Below are positions 1 to 7,518 of a stretch of 18,836 bases of DNA, piece after piece. The stretch's first letter is position 1. Each line of letters opens with the position of its first letter. The stretch is from CAYUMU01 sp964445985 (GTDB lineage: Bacteria > Planctomycetota > Planctomycetia > Pirellulales > S012-138): positions 1 through 18,836 of the forward strand of contig CAYUMU010000109.1 of NCBI GenBank assembly GCA_964445985.1, in the 5' to 3' direction. The notes below the pieces were generated by a model. That model did no database searches. It saw only the letters and a program-made list of their open reading frames with translations, and was not told where the DNA came from. Both the position numbers and the translations under genes were made by a program.

Positions 1-1722
1 CTCGAAGACGACCTGATGCGGATCTTCGCCGGCGAATGGGTACGCAGCTTCCTCACCCGCATGGGCATGAAAGAAGACGAAGCCATCGAAAGCAAGATGG
101 TCAGCCGCCGGATCGAAGGCGCCCAAAAGAAGGTGGAAGAAACCCACTTCGAACGCCGCAAAAACCTGCTCGAGTACGACGAGGTGATGGACGAGCAGCG
201 AAAGCGGGTTTACGGCTTCCGCCAGCGCATTCTGCAAGGCGCCAGCGGCAAACGAATCATTGTCGACATGATCGACAAGCAAATCGAAGGCTACATTTCG
301 CAATTCCTCGATCGCGATTATGGCCCGGCGACCTTCTGCGCCTGGACCGGTCCGCGACTGGGGGCGGAACTGAACCCGCACGACTTCCGCGACTTGCCCT
401 TTGGCGAAGCCGAGTCGTACGCCAAGGACGACGCCGAGCGCGCCGCCGAGGCCTTCATTCACGATGTCATCGAAGAAAACCTGCCCTCCGACGCCGAAGA
501 GGTGGAATGGAATTGGGACGCGCTGGCCCGCACCTGCAATCTGCGGTGGCAAATGAACCTTCGCGATCGCGATCTCAAGAAGATTGGCCGCGAGGAACTG
601 GCCGAACACCTGATCTCGTCCGCCCATCAGGCCGTGCAAAAGATCGATCTGAGCGAGGGCGCCCCCTTCTTGGAACCCGAGTATGGGCTGAAGAGCGCCT
701 GCGACTGGGTCAAATTCAAGTTTGGCATCGAACTGGCCGTGGCCGAAATCCGCGAGCTCGACGCCGAGGCCGTCAAGCGGCTCGTGCGGCAGAAGGCCCG
801 GGTCATGTACACCCAGCGCGAAGCCGAATACCCGGTGATGGCCGGCCTGTACCACTTCTCGCGGCCCGACGGCAATGGCGGCCGCCGCTACGATCGCGAC
901 GCGCTCGTGGCCTGGGCCGCCGAGCGGTTCGATGCCACCATCGACGCCGAAACGGTCAAGAACAAAGAGCGCGACGAAGTGCTCGAAGTGCTGATCGAAT
1001 CGAGCCGTCGCAGCCAGGCCCAAGCCGCGGCCATGGCCGAAGCGGCAACCGCCAAGGTGGAGCAACTGTTCGAAGGCGCGGCGGGCGCCCGCGTTACCGC
1101 CCAGCAAGCCACGGGCGGCAACGGCGCCCTGGTGTCGCTCAGCGCCTGGCTCAAAGATTCGGTGAAATGCGAAATTTCCACCGATGAGTTGGCCCGGCTC
1201 GAGCGCGAAGAACTCGAAGACCGCGTGGCCGGCGCCGTCGATCACTTCTACCGCCCCGAAATCCGCCGGCTCGAACGCCAACTGTTGCTGCAAATTCTCG
1301 ACGAGGCCTGGAAAGACCACCTGCTGGCCATGGACCATTTGCGCTCCAGCGTGGGCCTGGTGGGCTACGCCCAGGTCGATCCCAAGGTGGAATACAAACG
1401 CGTCGGCATGCGCACCTTCGAAGACATGTGGAAGTCGATCGGCGAACGCGTCACCGATTTGATCTTCCGCATGGAGCAGCTCGACGAAAACTTTGTGAGC
1501 AGCACCTGGGTGCAAACCGAAACCCGCCACGACTCGGCGCCCCCGGTTTCTGATCTGGACCAGAGGAAGCAGCAGGCCATCGACAGCAGCGGCGCCGGCG
1601 ACGTGAAAATGGAGCCGATCCGCAACCGCGACGAAAAGGTCGGCCGCAACGACCCCTGCCCTTGCAATAGCGGCAAAAAATACAAGAACTGCTGCATGCG
1701 AAAAGGCGGGGCCGCGGCGTAG
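1..1722 (+). CDS. secA: Preprotein translocase ATPase SecA, C-terminal part (5' end outside window)
   Basis: SecA is the ATPase motor that drives unfolded preproteins through SecYEG. The frame is open from base 1 and gives 573 residues, so only the C-terminal half is present. The first residues (LMRIFAGEWV, then EAIESKMVSRRIEGAQKKVE and LLEYDEVMDEQR) match the end of the motor region and the start of the helical wing/scaffold. LLQILDEAWKDHLLAMDHLR, GYAQVDPKVEYKR and a C-terminal SEC-C zinc motif (VGRNDPCPCNSGKKYKNCC) complete the protein. About 370 residues separate LLEYDE and LLQILD, against roughly 130 in E. coli SecA as recalled, so the helical wing/scaffold carries a large insertion. The zinc motif usually contacts SecB or ribosomes. 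No clear terminator follows the stop. Identity is secure; the function of the insertion is unknown. Confidence 0.97.
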   Translation, partial: LEDDLMRIFAGEWVRSFLTRMGMKEDEAIESKMVSRRIEGAQKKVEETHFERRKNLLEYDEVMDEQRKRVYGFRQRILQGASGKRIIVDMIDKQIEGYISQFLDRDYGPATFCAWTGPRLGAELNPHDFRDLPFGEAESYAKDDAERAAEAFIHDVIEENLPSDAEEVEWNWDALARTCNLRWQMNLRDRDLKKIGREELAEHLISSAHQAVQKIDLSEGAPFLEPEYGLKSACDWVKFKFGIELAVAEIRELDAEAVKRLVRQKARVMYTQREAEYPVMAGLYHFSRPDGNGGRRYDRDALVAWAAERFDATIDAETVKNKERDEVLEVLIESSRRSQAQAAAMAEAATAKVEQLFEGAAGARVTAQQATGGNGALVSLSAWLKDSVKCEISTDELARLEREELEDRVAGAVDHFYRPEIRRLERQLLLQILDEAWKDHLLAMDHLRSSVGLVGYAQVDPKVEYKRVGMRTFEDMWKSIGERVTDLIFRMEQLDENFVSSTWVQTETRHDSAPPVSDLDQRKQQAIDSSGAGDVKMEPIRNRDEKVGRNDPCPCNSGKKYKNCCMRKGGAAA

Positions 1723-1796
1723 GCAGAAGTGCCAATCGTTGCGATCGTGAGTGGTGGGGCACGAGAGTCTCAGTTGTGACTAGCGGGGTCGGGGCG

Positions 1797-2216
1797 GTGA
1801 ATCGAACGGAGCTGAAGCAACTCGCTAACGACCGGATTGACGATGCCACGATCCTTTTGCAATCGCAAAGGTGGTCGGCTGCTTACTATCTTGCCGGGTA
1901 TGCCGTGGAGTGCAGCCTAAAGTCGTGCGTGCTGGCCCACGTTGACCAAACAGGGGTCTTGTTCAAGGACAAGAAGTTTAGCGAGAAGTGTTGGACCCAT
2001 GACTTGCTGGCGCTGGTTCGATTAGCGGATCTCGAAACAGCTCTATACGCCCATCTACAATCGTCGCCAACATTTGCCGGCTTTTGGGGGGTGGTGCAAG
2101 ATTGGTCGGAAATTGCGCGTTATGAACAGAAGACCCAAGCGCAAGCAACGACTCTGTTGGAGGCGGTAACGAATAACCCCGATGGAGTTTTCCTGTGGAT
2201 ACAGAACTATTGGTAG
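1797..2216 (+). CDS. HEPN-domain protein
   Basis: A 139-residue helical protein that matches the HEPN superfamily (PF05168-like) by the pattern DRIDDATILLQSQRWSAAYY followed by LAGYAVECSLKSCV, then a THDLLALVRLAD helix. HEPN proteins are often RNases or partners of nucleotidyltransferases in toxin-antitoxin and defence systems. The usual catalytic RX4-6H motif is not visible: no Arg lies four to six residues before a His. A non-catalytic or antitoxin-like role is therefore possible. GTG at 1797 was chosen because VNRTELKQLANDRI is the usual start of this family and a G-rich stretch precedes it; an in-frame GTG at 1776 is an alternative. The last 22 bases overlap the next gene. GC content looks lower than in the flanking genes, which suggests an accessory module. 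Confidence 0.85.
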   Translation: MNRTELKQLANDRIDDATILLQSQRWSAAYYLAGYAVECSLKSCVLAHVDQTGVLFKDKKFSEKCWTHDLLALVRLADLETALYAHLQSSPTFAGFWGVVQDWSEIARYEQKTQAQATTLLEAVTNNPDGVFLWIQNYW

Positions 2217-2818
2217 AAGACCAAATTCGCAGCGGCGAGGCCCTAGTCGAACGGCTGTGCCAAGACGGAATCAATGTCGTGGCAGCGTTCTGGGCGAAGA
2301 CTTCCGCACCCGATGAAACCTGGCATCTATATATCGCATCGCGATTGGTAGACGACCAAGGACAAGCAGCGGCCTATCGCACGATCTACGGAATTCTGCC
2401 GTCTCTACACGCCTCTTCGATCTTGCCGTTCGATATAAAAATCATTGGCGCGAATGATCCCATCACCCAAGGGGTGCTCTCGCTGCAAAATCGCTTCGCT
2501 GGCCGGCTCCCCACACGCTTTCAGGGGCCTCAACTAGGGCCATTGTCAGTCGATGAAGCGTATATCTACTCGATTCCCACGCCGGGGCGAGCTGATCAAC
2601 TGCTCTCACCCGACGAGGTAATTCGCCGAGTATTGGCGCGAATGAATCGAACGGGTCCGATCGAGCCGTCAACAGTCAAGTCAACTGCTGGACAGACCTT
2701 CGAAGGCATTCCAATCAGCCTAGACTCCAATGCCTCAGGACTGACCGTGCGATTTATCGATACTGAGCAACAACTTCAACGGGTGCTCGCTGTCGACGAA
2801 ATCGCCTCATTCGACTGA
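2195..2818 (+). CDS. Conserved protein of unknown function, translationally coupled to HEPN gene
   Basis: A 207-residue protein with no domain I can name. It begins MDTELLVEDQIRSGEALVER, has a central stretch rich in beta-strand-like residues (AAFWAKTSAPDETWHLYIAS, then FDIKIIGANDPI), and a C-terminal half with RLPTRFQGPQLGPLSVDEAY. The start is GTG at 2195, with GGAG at 2184-2187 seven bases upstream. It overlaps the HEPN frame by 22 bases, so the two are almost certainly co-translated. From memory, similar proteins occur beside HEPN genes in planctomycetes, but I could not check this. By position it could be the partner, target or antidote of the HEPN protein. No signal peptide or membrane segment is seen. 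The gene ends 8 bases before the dehydrogenase start. Confidence 0.75.
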   Translation: MDTELLVEDQIRSGEALVERLCQDGINVVAAFWAKTSAPDETWHLYIASRLVDDQGQAAAYRTIYGILPSLHASSILPFDIKIIGANDPITQGVLSLQNRFAGRLPTRFQGPQLGPLSVDEAYIYSIPTPGRADQLLSPDEVIRRVLARMNRTGPIEPSTVKSTAGQTFEGIPISLDSNASGLTVRFIDTEQQLQRVLAVDEIASFD

Positions 2819-2826
2819 AGGCATCG

Positions 2827-3807
2827 ATGAAAGCCGCCTACATCCACGCCCCCGGCCCGGCGTCTTCCATCATTTATGGTGAGCTGCCGGAGCCGGCTCT
2901 CAGCGCCGGTAGTGTCCTAGTGCGCACCATCGCCGTGGCGGTGAACCATATCGACACCTACATCCGTAGCGGGGCCTATGCCCTGAATCTGCCACGCCCA
3001 TTCATCATTGGCCGCGACATGGTGGGCGTGGTGGAAGCCGTGGGCAGCGGTGTCACGAACTTCACCGCAGGCGAGGCCGTGTGGTCCAACTGCCTGGGCG
3101 TCGATGGCCTGCAAGGCAGCTTCGCCGAGCGGCTTGCGGTTCCGCATAATCGACTCTATCACCTGCCGGAGCAGGCCGATCCCCTCCAAGCCGTGGCCGT
3201 GCTACACTCGGCTCTCACGGCTTCGCTGGGACTATTCGATCGGGCGGGCCTACAGCCGGGAGAAACCCTATTCATCAACGGCGGCTCAGGCAGCGTAGGC
3301 ATGGCCGTGTTGCAAATCGCCAAGTCGGCCGGCGCGCGGGTGGCCGTGACGGCCGGCAGCGCCGAGAAAGCGGCGCGCTGCGTTGAAGCAGGAGCCGACC
3401 AGGTGATCAACTATCGCACCGACAACATCGTTCAAAAACTGCAGGCATTTGCCCCGGACGGCTTGAATATCTATTGGGACGCCACGCGCAACTTCGAAAT
3501 ATCGCAAGCCCTGGCGGTGCTCGCGCCGCGGGGACGCATGGTGGTGATGGCCGGCCTGGACCGGCATTGCGACCTGCCGCTCGGCGCGTTCTATACGCGC
3601 AACGCCACGCTGCACGGCTTCACCATCACCGGCAGCACCACGGCCGATTACGCCCGGCACGCCGAGCGCATCAACCGTTGGCTGGCCGCTGGCACGCTCA
3701 CGGCGGCCATCGAACAAGTGCTGCCTCTCAGCCAGTCCGCGCGGGCGCACCAACTCCAAGAAGCCGGAGAGCTTCCGGGAAAGCTGGTGCTTGCGCCGGG
3801 CGACTGA
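2827..3807 (+). CDS. Zinc-independent quinone oxidoreductase-like dehydrogenase (MDR superfamily)
   Basis: A 326-residue medium-chain dehydrogenase/reductase of the NADPH:quinone oxidoreductase type, full length for the family. The N-terminal GroES-like domain has VNHIDTYIRSGAY (about residues 39-51) and GRDMVG (62-67), where zinc-dependent alcohol dehydrogenases have GHE, so no catalytic zinc is expected. The cofactor domain has a Rossmann motif NGGSGSVGMAVLQIAKSAGA (about 151-170). The family reduces quinones, enones or aldehydes with NADPH; the substrate here cannot be read from sequence. The start ATG at 2827 has GAAGG five bases upstream. The short gap from the preceding gene permits read-through from the HEPN module, although a functional link is not implied. 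The convergent ABC ATPase gene lies beyond the palindrome at 3925. Confidence 0.9.
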   Translation: MKAAYIHAPGPASSIIYGELPEPALSAGSVLVRTIAVAVNHIDTYIRSGAYALNLPRPFIIGRDMVGVVEAVGSGVTNFTAGEAVWSNCLGVDGLQGSFAERLAVPHNRLYHLPEQADPLQAVAVLHSALTASLGLFDRAGLQPGETLFINGGSGSVGMAVLQIAKSAGARVAVTAGSAEKAARCVEAGADQVINYRTDNIVQKLQAFAPDGLNIYWDATRNFEISQALAVLAPRGRMVVMAGLDRHCDLPLGAFYTRNATLHGFTITGSTTADYARHAERINRWLAAGTLTAAIEQVLPLSQSARAHQLQEAGELPGKLVLAPGD

Positions 3808-3924
3808 GTGTTGCCGCGAGCAACGAATCGCATCCGCTACGAAGGCGACAAGCCTCAACTTTCTGGTTCAGAAGAATGTGTCCAAGCCCCGTTTAATGGT
3901 AGCGTGGTATCCGCCGCTTTCTGG

Positions 3925-3944
3925 ATTCCCGCATGCGCGGGAAT
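3925..3944. repeat. dRS3-like palindrome between convergent genes
   Basis: ATTCCCGCATGCGCGGGAAT forms perfect 8-bp arms around a 4-base loop. It fits the ATTCCC-N8-GGGAAT pattern of the Neisseria dRS3 repeat, and the flanks (TCTGG before, GACG after) also resemble dispersed repeats reported in several proteobacteria. It lies between two convergent genes and could stop transcription in both directions, although neither side has a T-tract. Confidence 0.6.
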
Positions 3945-3960
3945 GACGCGCGAAGCATCT

Positions 3961-4653
3961 TTATGCCGAAGCGCGATAGGCCTGCTTGGTTGGCGCGACC
4001 AATTTACCCGCGGCCATTTCCAGGCTCCGCTGCGCGCGGCTGGCCACGGCCGGGTCGTGGGTGACCACCACGATCGTCCGGCCTTCGGCATGAAACGCAT
4101 CGAGAGCCGCCAGCACGCCATCGCGCGTTTGCGGATCGAGATTGCCCGTGGGCTCGTCGGCCAGAATCACGCTCGGGTCGTTGGCCAAGGTGCGTGCCAG
4201 CGCCACGCGCTGTTGCTGGCCCACGCTCAGTTCCGCCGGCCGATGTTGCAGGCGGTCTTCCAACCCAAACCGGCCAAGCAAATCCGCGGCCTTGGCGCGC
4301 TGGGCCGCGGCCGGCAGGCCCGCCAACATCATGGGGGCCTGCACATTCTCCAGCGCCGAGAGATAGGGAATCAGATTGAACGTCTGAAACACAAAGCCGA
4401 ACCGCGCGCGGCGGAGGCGCGCCCTCTCGGCGACCGACGACTGATACAGCGGCTTCCCTTCCACGAGCACCTCGCCCGATGTTGGGGCAAGCATGGCCCC
4501 CAGGATCGAAAGCAGCGTGGTTTTGCCGCTGCCGCTGGAGCCCACCAGGGCCACGTACTCGCCCGTCTCAATGGAAAAATTCACATTGTCCAAGGCCGCG
4601 ATTTCCTGGCCCCGGCAGTGGTAGCGCTTTTGAACTTCTTTCACCTGAAACAT
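3961..4653 (-). CDS. ABC transporter ATP-binding protein (LolD/MacB type)
   Basis: A 230-residue nucleotide-binding subunit that powers an export-type or mechanotransmission ABC transporter. Walker A is GSSGSGKTT (residues 38-46), the Q-loop is at FVFQ (Gln90), the signature is LSVGQQQR (142-149), Walker B with the catalytic Glu is VILADEP (162-168), followed by the TGNLD D-loop, and the switch His is in VTHD (199). TGNLD and the short length are typical of the LolD/MacB/FtsE group. The gene starts three bases after the permease stop codon, so the two are translationally linked and form one transporter. It is the last gene of a three-gene operon whose first gene encodes a thioredoxin-like exported protein. 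The substrate is not known. Confidence 0.95.
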   Translation of the reverse strand: MFQVKEVQKRYHCRGQEIAALDNVNFSIETGEYVALVGSSGSGKTTLLSILGAMLAPTSGEVLVEGKPLYQSSVAERARLRRARFGFVFQTFNLIPYLSALENVQAPMMLAGLPAAAQRAKAADLLGRFGLEDRLQHRPAELSVGQQQRVALARTLANDPSVILADEPTGNLDPQTRDGVLAALDAFHAEGRTIVVVTHDPAVASRAQRSLEMAAGKLVAPTKQAYRASA

Positions 4654-4656
4654 CGG

Positions 4657-5871
4657 TTAGTTCTCTCGAAAGCAAAGACAGGGATCGAGGTTGGCCGCCC
4701 GCAAGGCAGGTAGCGCGCTCGCCAACAGGCTCACCGCGGTGGCAATCAACACGGCCAGCAGGGCCAGCATGGGAAGCGGCGATACCGCGATGCCCAGCAG
4801 CTCGGGACCGAGCCACACGGCCACCAGCGTGCCCGCCGCGCTGCCCACCAGGCCCCCCACAATTCCCAGCGTGGCGGCCTTCCAGAGAAACAGCCGCACC
4901 ACAAAGCCCGGCGTGGCGCCCATGGCCATCAGGGTGCCGACTTCGCGCCGCCGTTCCGAAACATTGGCATACATGGCCGTGGCCATGCTGGCGCCGCCGA
5001 TCGCAATCAGCACCACAAAGATCAGAATCGATACCCGGCTGAGTGTGCGATTGATAGAAACCTGGGTTTGCACCACCTGGGAGATCGTGACAATTTTTGT
5101 GTCAGGAAACATATCCTGAAGCCGCGCCACCAGGCTCCCGGCCACGTCTTCGCAACAGCCCATGATCTCGATGGCGTTGACCACGGGGCCTTTGCCGGCC
5201 AGATCTTGCACCGTATGCAGGTGGGCAAACACGCGCCCATCGTCAACGGTCCCCTTGGCCGGCAGCACGCCCACCACCTTGAAGGTTTTGCCGAGCAATT
5301 GCACGGCATCGCCCGGCCCTGCCAGCCCATGCACCGCGGCCTCGGCGCCCAGGAAGACCTCGTCTTCCTTCAGGCTTTGAATCACGCGAATTTGCGACAG
5401 CGACTCGGCGCCCTCCAGCGGCGCGGCAATGTGCGCCCGCTTGCAGCCCTCGTGGGTATTGGAGAACATTTGCATGCCGCCCCAGGCCGCTTTGGCCTGA
5501 AACTCGGCTTGGGGCAAAATGCCGGTCAGCGTGACGGCGGCCGTGCCCAACTCCGCCGGCACGCACAGCCGCGGCGATACATGCTCCACCCCTTCCAGGT
5601 TGGCCAACACCAACCGCGTGGCGTGTTCTTCTGGCATGGTCCGCGCGTGCAGGTCGGCCGCGTAGTAGTTTTGCAGCGAAACTTCCTTGGGCAACATCAA
5701 CACGTTGGCGCCCAACGACTCCAGCTCGTAGGCCACGGCCGCTTCGCTCGAAACGCCCACGCTGCGAATCGAGACGAACGCCAACACGGCCAACAGAATC
5801 GCGGCCAGGCTGGCCAGCATGGCGACCGGCCGCTCGCGCAGCTCCCGCCAAATCATATGTTTCATGCTCAT
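4657..5871 (-). CDS. ABC transporter permease (MacB/FtsX family)
   Basis: A 404-residue permease with the MacB/LolC layout. One N-terminal membrane segment (about residues 16-38) is followed by a large extracytoplasmic domain (about 40-275) and three C-terminal membrane segments. The FtsX signature NVSERRREVGTLMAMGATP follows the second segment, and the end reads LPALRAANLDPCLCFREN, like the usual LPAxRAA-LDP tail. The extracytoplasmic domain contains THEGCKRAH and MGCCED, Cys/His clusters that could contact a metal or thiol; this is inference. ATG at 5871 is used; an in-frame ATG at 5865 is also possible. The stop of the thioredoxin-like gene is five bases upstream and the ATPase begins three bases downstream. 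MacB-type systems do not carry substrate across the inner membrane but transmit force to periplasmic partners. Confidence 0.93.
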   Translation of the reverse strand: MSMKHMIWRELRERPVAMLASLAAILLAVLAFVSIRSVGVSSEAAVAYELESLGANVLMLPKEVSLQNYYAADLHARTMPEEHATRLVLANLEGVEHVSPRLCVPAELGTAAVTLTGILPQAEFQAKAAWGGMQMFSNTHEGCKRAHIAAPLEGAESLSQIRVIQSLKEDEVFLGAEAAVHGLAGPGDAVQLLGKTFKVVGVLPAKGTVDDGRVFAHLHTVQDLAGKGPVVNAIEIMGCCEDVAGSLVARLQDMFPDTKIVTISQVVQTQVSINRTLSRVSILIFVVLIAIGGASMATAMYANVSERRREVGTLMAMGATPGFVVRLFLWKAATLGIVGGLVGSAAGTLVAVWLGPELLGIAVSPLPMLALLAVLIATAVSLLASALPALRAANLDPCLCFREN

Positions 5872-5876
5872 GACAG

Positions 5877-6641
5877 TTATTTTCCGTTCAATTGATTGTG
5901 CTTGCAGTTCTCGTCATCGCAGCACTTTCCGGCGGCGTGCAATTTGGTGGCCATGGCTTGCCCTGACACATTCCAAGGGAACTTGCCCACGAACACGGCC
6001 GGGGGCGCCATCATGGCCACGCAGCCAGCGGCTTCTTGCGAAGTGATCTTCATCTGCTGCAGGAACCGGCCTTCGGCGGGATCGCTCGAATTCAAATGCA
6101 CCAGCACCGAACGGGCGCCGAAGTGGCTATCGCTGAGGAAAGCGTTTGGCCCGGCCGGCACGGCGGCACTGGCTTGGGGATGCACCAACAGCACCACAAT
6201 CTTGCCGTCTTGCATGGCCTTCATGCAGTTGGCCATCGCGGGCGTAACGAGCGCTTGTTCCACATGGCTGGCCGCCAGCGGAGCCTGGAAGGCGCCCGTC
6301 ACCGCGCCATTGGGGGCCACGGCCAGAATCATGGGCATCGGGGCGCGGTCCAGGGCAAACCGTTTGACCAGCTCCCGCTCGTTGGGGTCATCCACCAGCA
6401 CCGCGGCCGTGGTTGCCCGATCGGTATGCCTGGCAAGCTCGGTTCGCAGCGAAGCCGCCATGGCGTCGGTGGCCGCGTCCTCCTGTCGCCAGAACAACAC
6501 GAAAGCATATTTTTGTTGCTGCGCGGCCGTGGCAATCGCTTGCGTGGCCGTGACGCGGGTTTGCCCTTGGGCAGGGCTAATCACGACTCCGCTCAACATG
6601 GCGAAAACAGTTAACAGACCGGTGAGTATGTGGGTTCTCAT
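5877..6641 (-). CDS. Exported thioredoxin-like protein with Cys-rich C-terminus
   Basis: A 254-residue protein with a Sec signal peptide (MRTHILTGLLTVFAMLSGVV then ISPAQGQ). Two thioredoxin-like segments can be traced. The first reads KYAFVLFWRQEDAATDAM, with later RAPMPMILAVAPNG where a thioredoxin has its cis-Pro loop; the second starts at KIVVLLVHPQ and ends at APPAVFVGKF. WRQED replaces the WCxxC active site, so disulfide chemistry of the classical type is unlikely. The C-terminus GKCCDDENCKHN is a Cys/His cluster suited to metal binding (inference). ATG at 6641 was chosen because it opens the signal peptide and has GGAAGGAA just upstream; the frame is open farther upstream without coding character. 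It is the first gene of the operon with the permease and ATPase, and likely the periplasmic partner of that transporter. Confidence 0.82.
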   Translation of the reverse strand: MRTHILTGLLTVFAMLSGVVISPAQGQTRVTATQAIATAAQQQKYAFVLFWRQEDAATDAMAASLRTELARHTDRATTAAVLVDDPNERELVKRFALDRAPMPMILAVAPNGAVTGAFQAPLAASHVEQALVTPAMANCMKAMQDGKIVVLLVHPQASAAVPAGPNAFLSDSHFGARSVLVHLNSSDPAEGRFLQQMKITSQEAAGCVAMMAPPAVFVGKFPWNVSGQAMATKLHAAGKCCDDENCKHNQLNGK

Positions 6642-6952
6642 GTTGGTTCCTTCCAGCAGAAAGTGACTCAACCCGCCGACTCCAAACAGCAGGCTTATCG
6701 GTTCTGTGACGATGATTCGGCGCGCATCTCTCCTGGAAAAACATCGTCTGCCGGCGGCGAAGAGCCTATGGCCTACACGCAAAATGCGGAATAGGTAAGA
6801 CGCTAGCGTTGCCGTCGGGCAGTTTTTCCGGCCAGAAAACCCAGGCTCGACTCAAGTTTGCCTGAGACAGCATGCGCTCGCCTGGCGTTCATCCTGGGCT
6901 TCCCCAACCAGCGGCACGCGGGGGGCAGGTGAGAAGAGCTGCCAGGCATGGC
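6642..6952. other. Intergenic region between His/Cys-rich gene and transporter operon
   Basis: No convincing gene in 311 bases. It should hold the 5' leader of the transporter operon and the 3' end of the His/Cys-rich transcript. A weak hairpin at 6840-6866 is listed separately. No good -35/-10 pair was found for the operon. Confidence 0.5.
6840..6866 (-). terminator. Possible weak terminator of His/Cys-rich gene
   Basis: On the minus strand CTCAGGC pairs with GCCTGGG (seven pairs, one G-U) across a 13-base loop and is followed by GTTTTCT. It lies 86 bases after the stop of the His/Cys-rich gene. The stem is short and the T-run weak. Confidence 0.3.
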
Positions 6953-7411
6953 TCAAATGAGCAGCACGCCTAGCGCCAAGTGTCGCCGCGGTCCCGCGTC
7001 AGTGCGTGGCTGAACCCTGTCGGCATACGCCCGGAATTGCCCAGGCAATAACCCGGCTTCGCCCGAGCAATCGGCCGCGGCCAGCGGCGTTTCCAGATTT
7101 CCGCCTTGAGCCAGGCCGAGGGAAGTATGGAGCGTGGCGGCAAATACACACGCGCCACCTTGGCAATGAGCCGGGGCGGGAGTCTCGCCAGACCGCGGAC
7201 GCTCTGAGGCGACGATTGCGGCAGCATGGTCGCGCGCCTGCTGGGGCGACTCGGCCTGGTCTCCGCTAACATGCCCACAACAGCAATGGTGGCTGTGCTC
7301 GGCTTGCTCGCACGAGCGCGCGGCATGGGCATGGGCATGATGCGAGCAGCAACCCGCGATGGTGTGCCATAGCACCGCCACCACTGTCAGCGCCATCATA
7401 CCTCGGTGCAT
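6953..7411 (-). CDS. His/Cys-rich exported protein, possibly metal-related
   Basis: A 152-residue protein of unknown function. An N-terminal hydrophobic segment (MMALTVVAVLWHTIAG, about residues 5-20) leads straight into GCCSHHAHAHAARSC and then EHSHHCCCGH, with a later HCQGGACVFA. It has nine Cys and about fourteen His, which strongly suggests soft or borderline metal binding outside the membrane. From memory, planctomycete heavy-metal efflux loci carry short proteins of this build, but I could not check this. ATG at 7411 was chosen because GGAGG lies eight bases upstream and the hydrophobic segment follows; the frame is open farther upstream into the DUF1254 remnant. The first 16 bases overlap the tail of that remnant. 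A promoter candidate lies at 7455-7483. The C-terminal third has low-complexity character and no recognisable domain. Confidence 0.75.
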   Translation of the reverse strand: MHRGMMALTVVAVLWHTIAGCCSHHAHAHAARSCEQAEHSHHCCCGHVSGDQAESPQQARDHAAAIVASERPRSGETPAPAHCQGGACVFAATLHTSLGLAQGGNLETPLAAADCSGEAGLLPGQFRAYADRVQPRTDAGPRRHLALGVLLI

Positions 7412-7454
7412 CGCGGAGACCTCCGTGTCGCCGTTCGTTCCAACCCCCATGGCA

Positions 7455-7483
7455 ATCGTATCGACGTACGGGGTACGGCCCAA
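7455..7483 (-). promoter_or_regulatory. Candidate promoter with dyad in spacer, upstream of His/Cys-rich gene
   Basis: Minus strand: -35 TTGGGC (7483-7478), a 17-base spacer, and -10 TACGAT (7460-7455). The spacer contains the perfect dyad CGTAC-CCC-GTACG (7465-7477). A start of transcription near 7448 would leave a leader of about 37 bases before the ATG at 7411. A dyad between -35 and -10 is the layout of MerR-family metal-sensor promoters, but those spacers are 19-20 bases, so the match is only partial. Confidence 0.4.
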
Positions 7484-7502
7484 TAGCGAATTCTTGCCCG
7501 TG

Positions 7503-7518
7503 GCGCGGCTGCGCGGCT
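7503..7518. repeat. 8-bp tandem duplication causing frameshift in DUF1254 remnant
   Basis: GCGCGGCT occurs twice back to back (7503-7510 and 7511-7518). Deleting one copy restores the family motif GSRATG on the minus strand, so the duplication is the likely frameshift event. Confidence 0.8.

Noticed and set aside
1729..1759. GTGCC/GGCAC inverted repeat after SecA as a terminator
   Set aside because: Five-base arms with a long loop and no T-tract; not distinguishable from chance.
3808..4713. Plus-strand frame of 301 codons opposite the ABC ATPase
   Set aside because: It is the antisense shadow of a gene with complete Walker and signature motifs.
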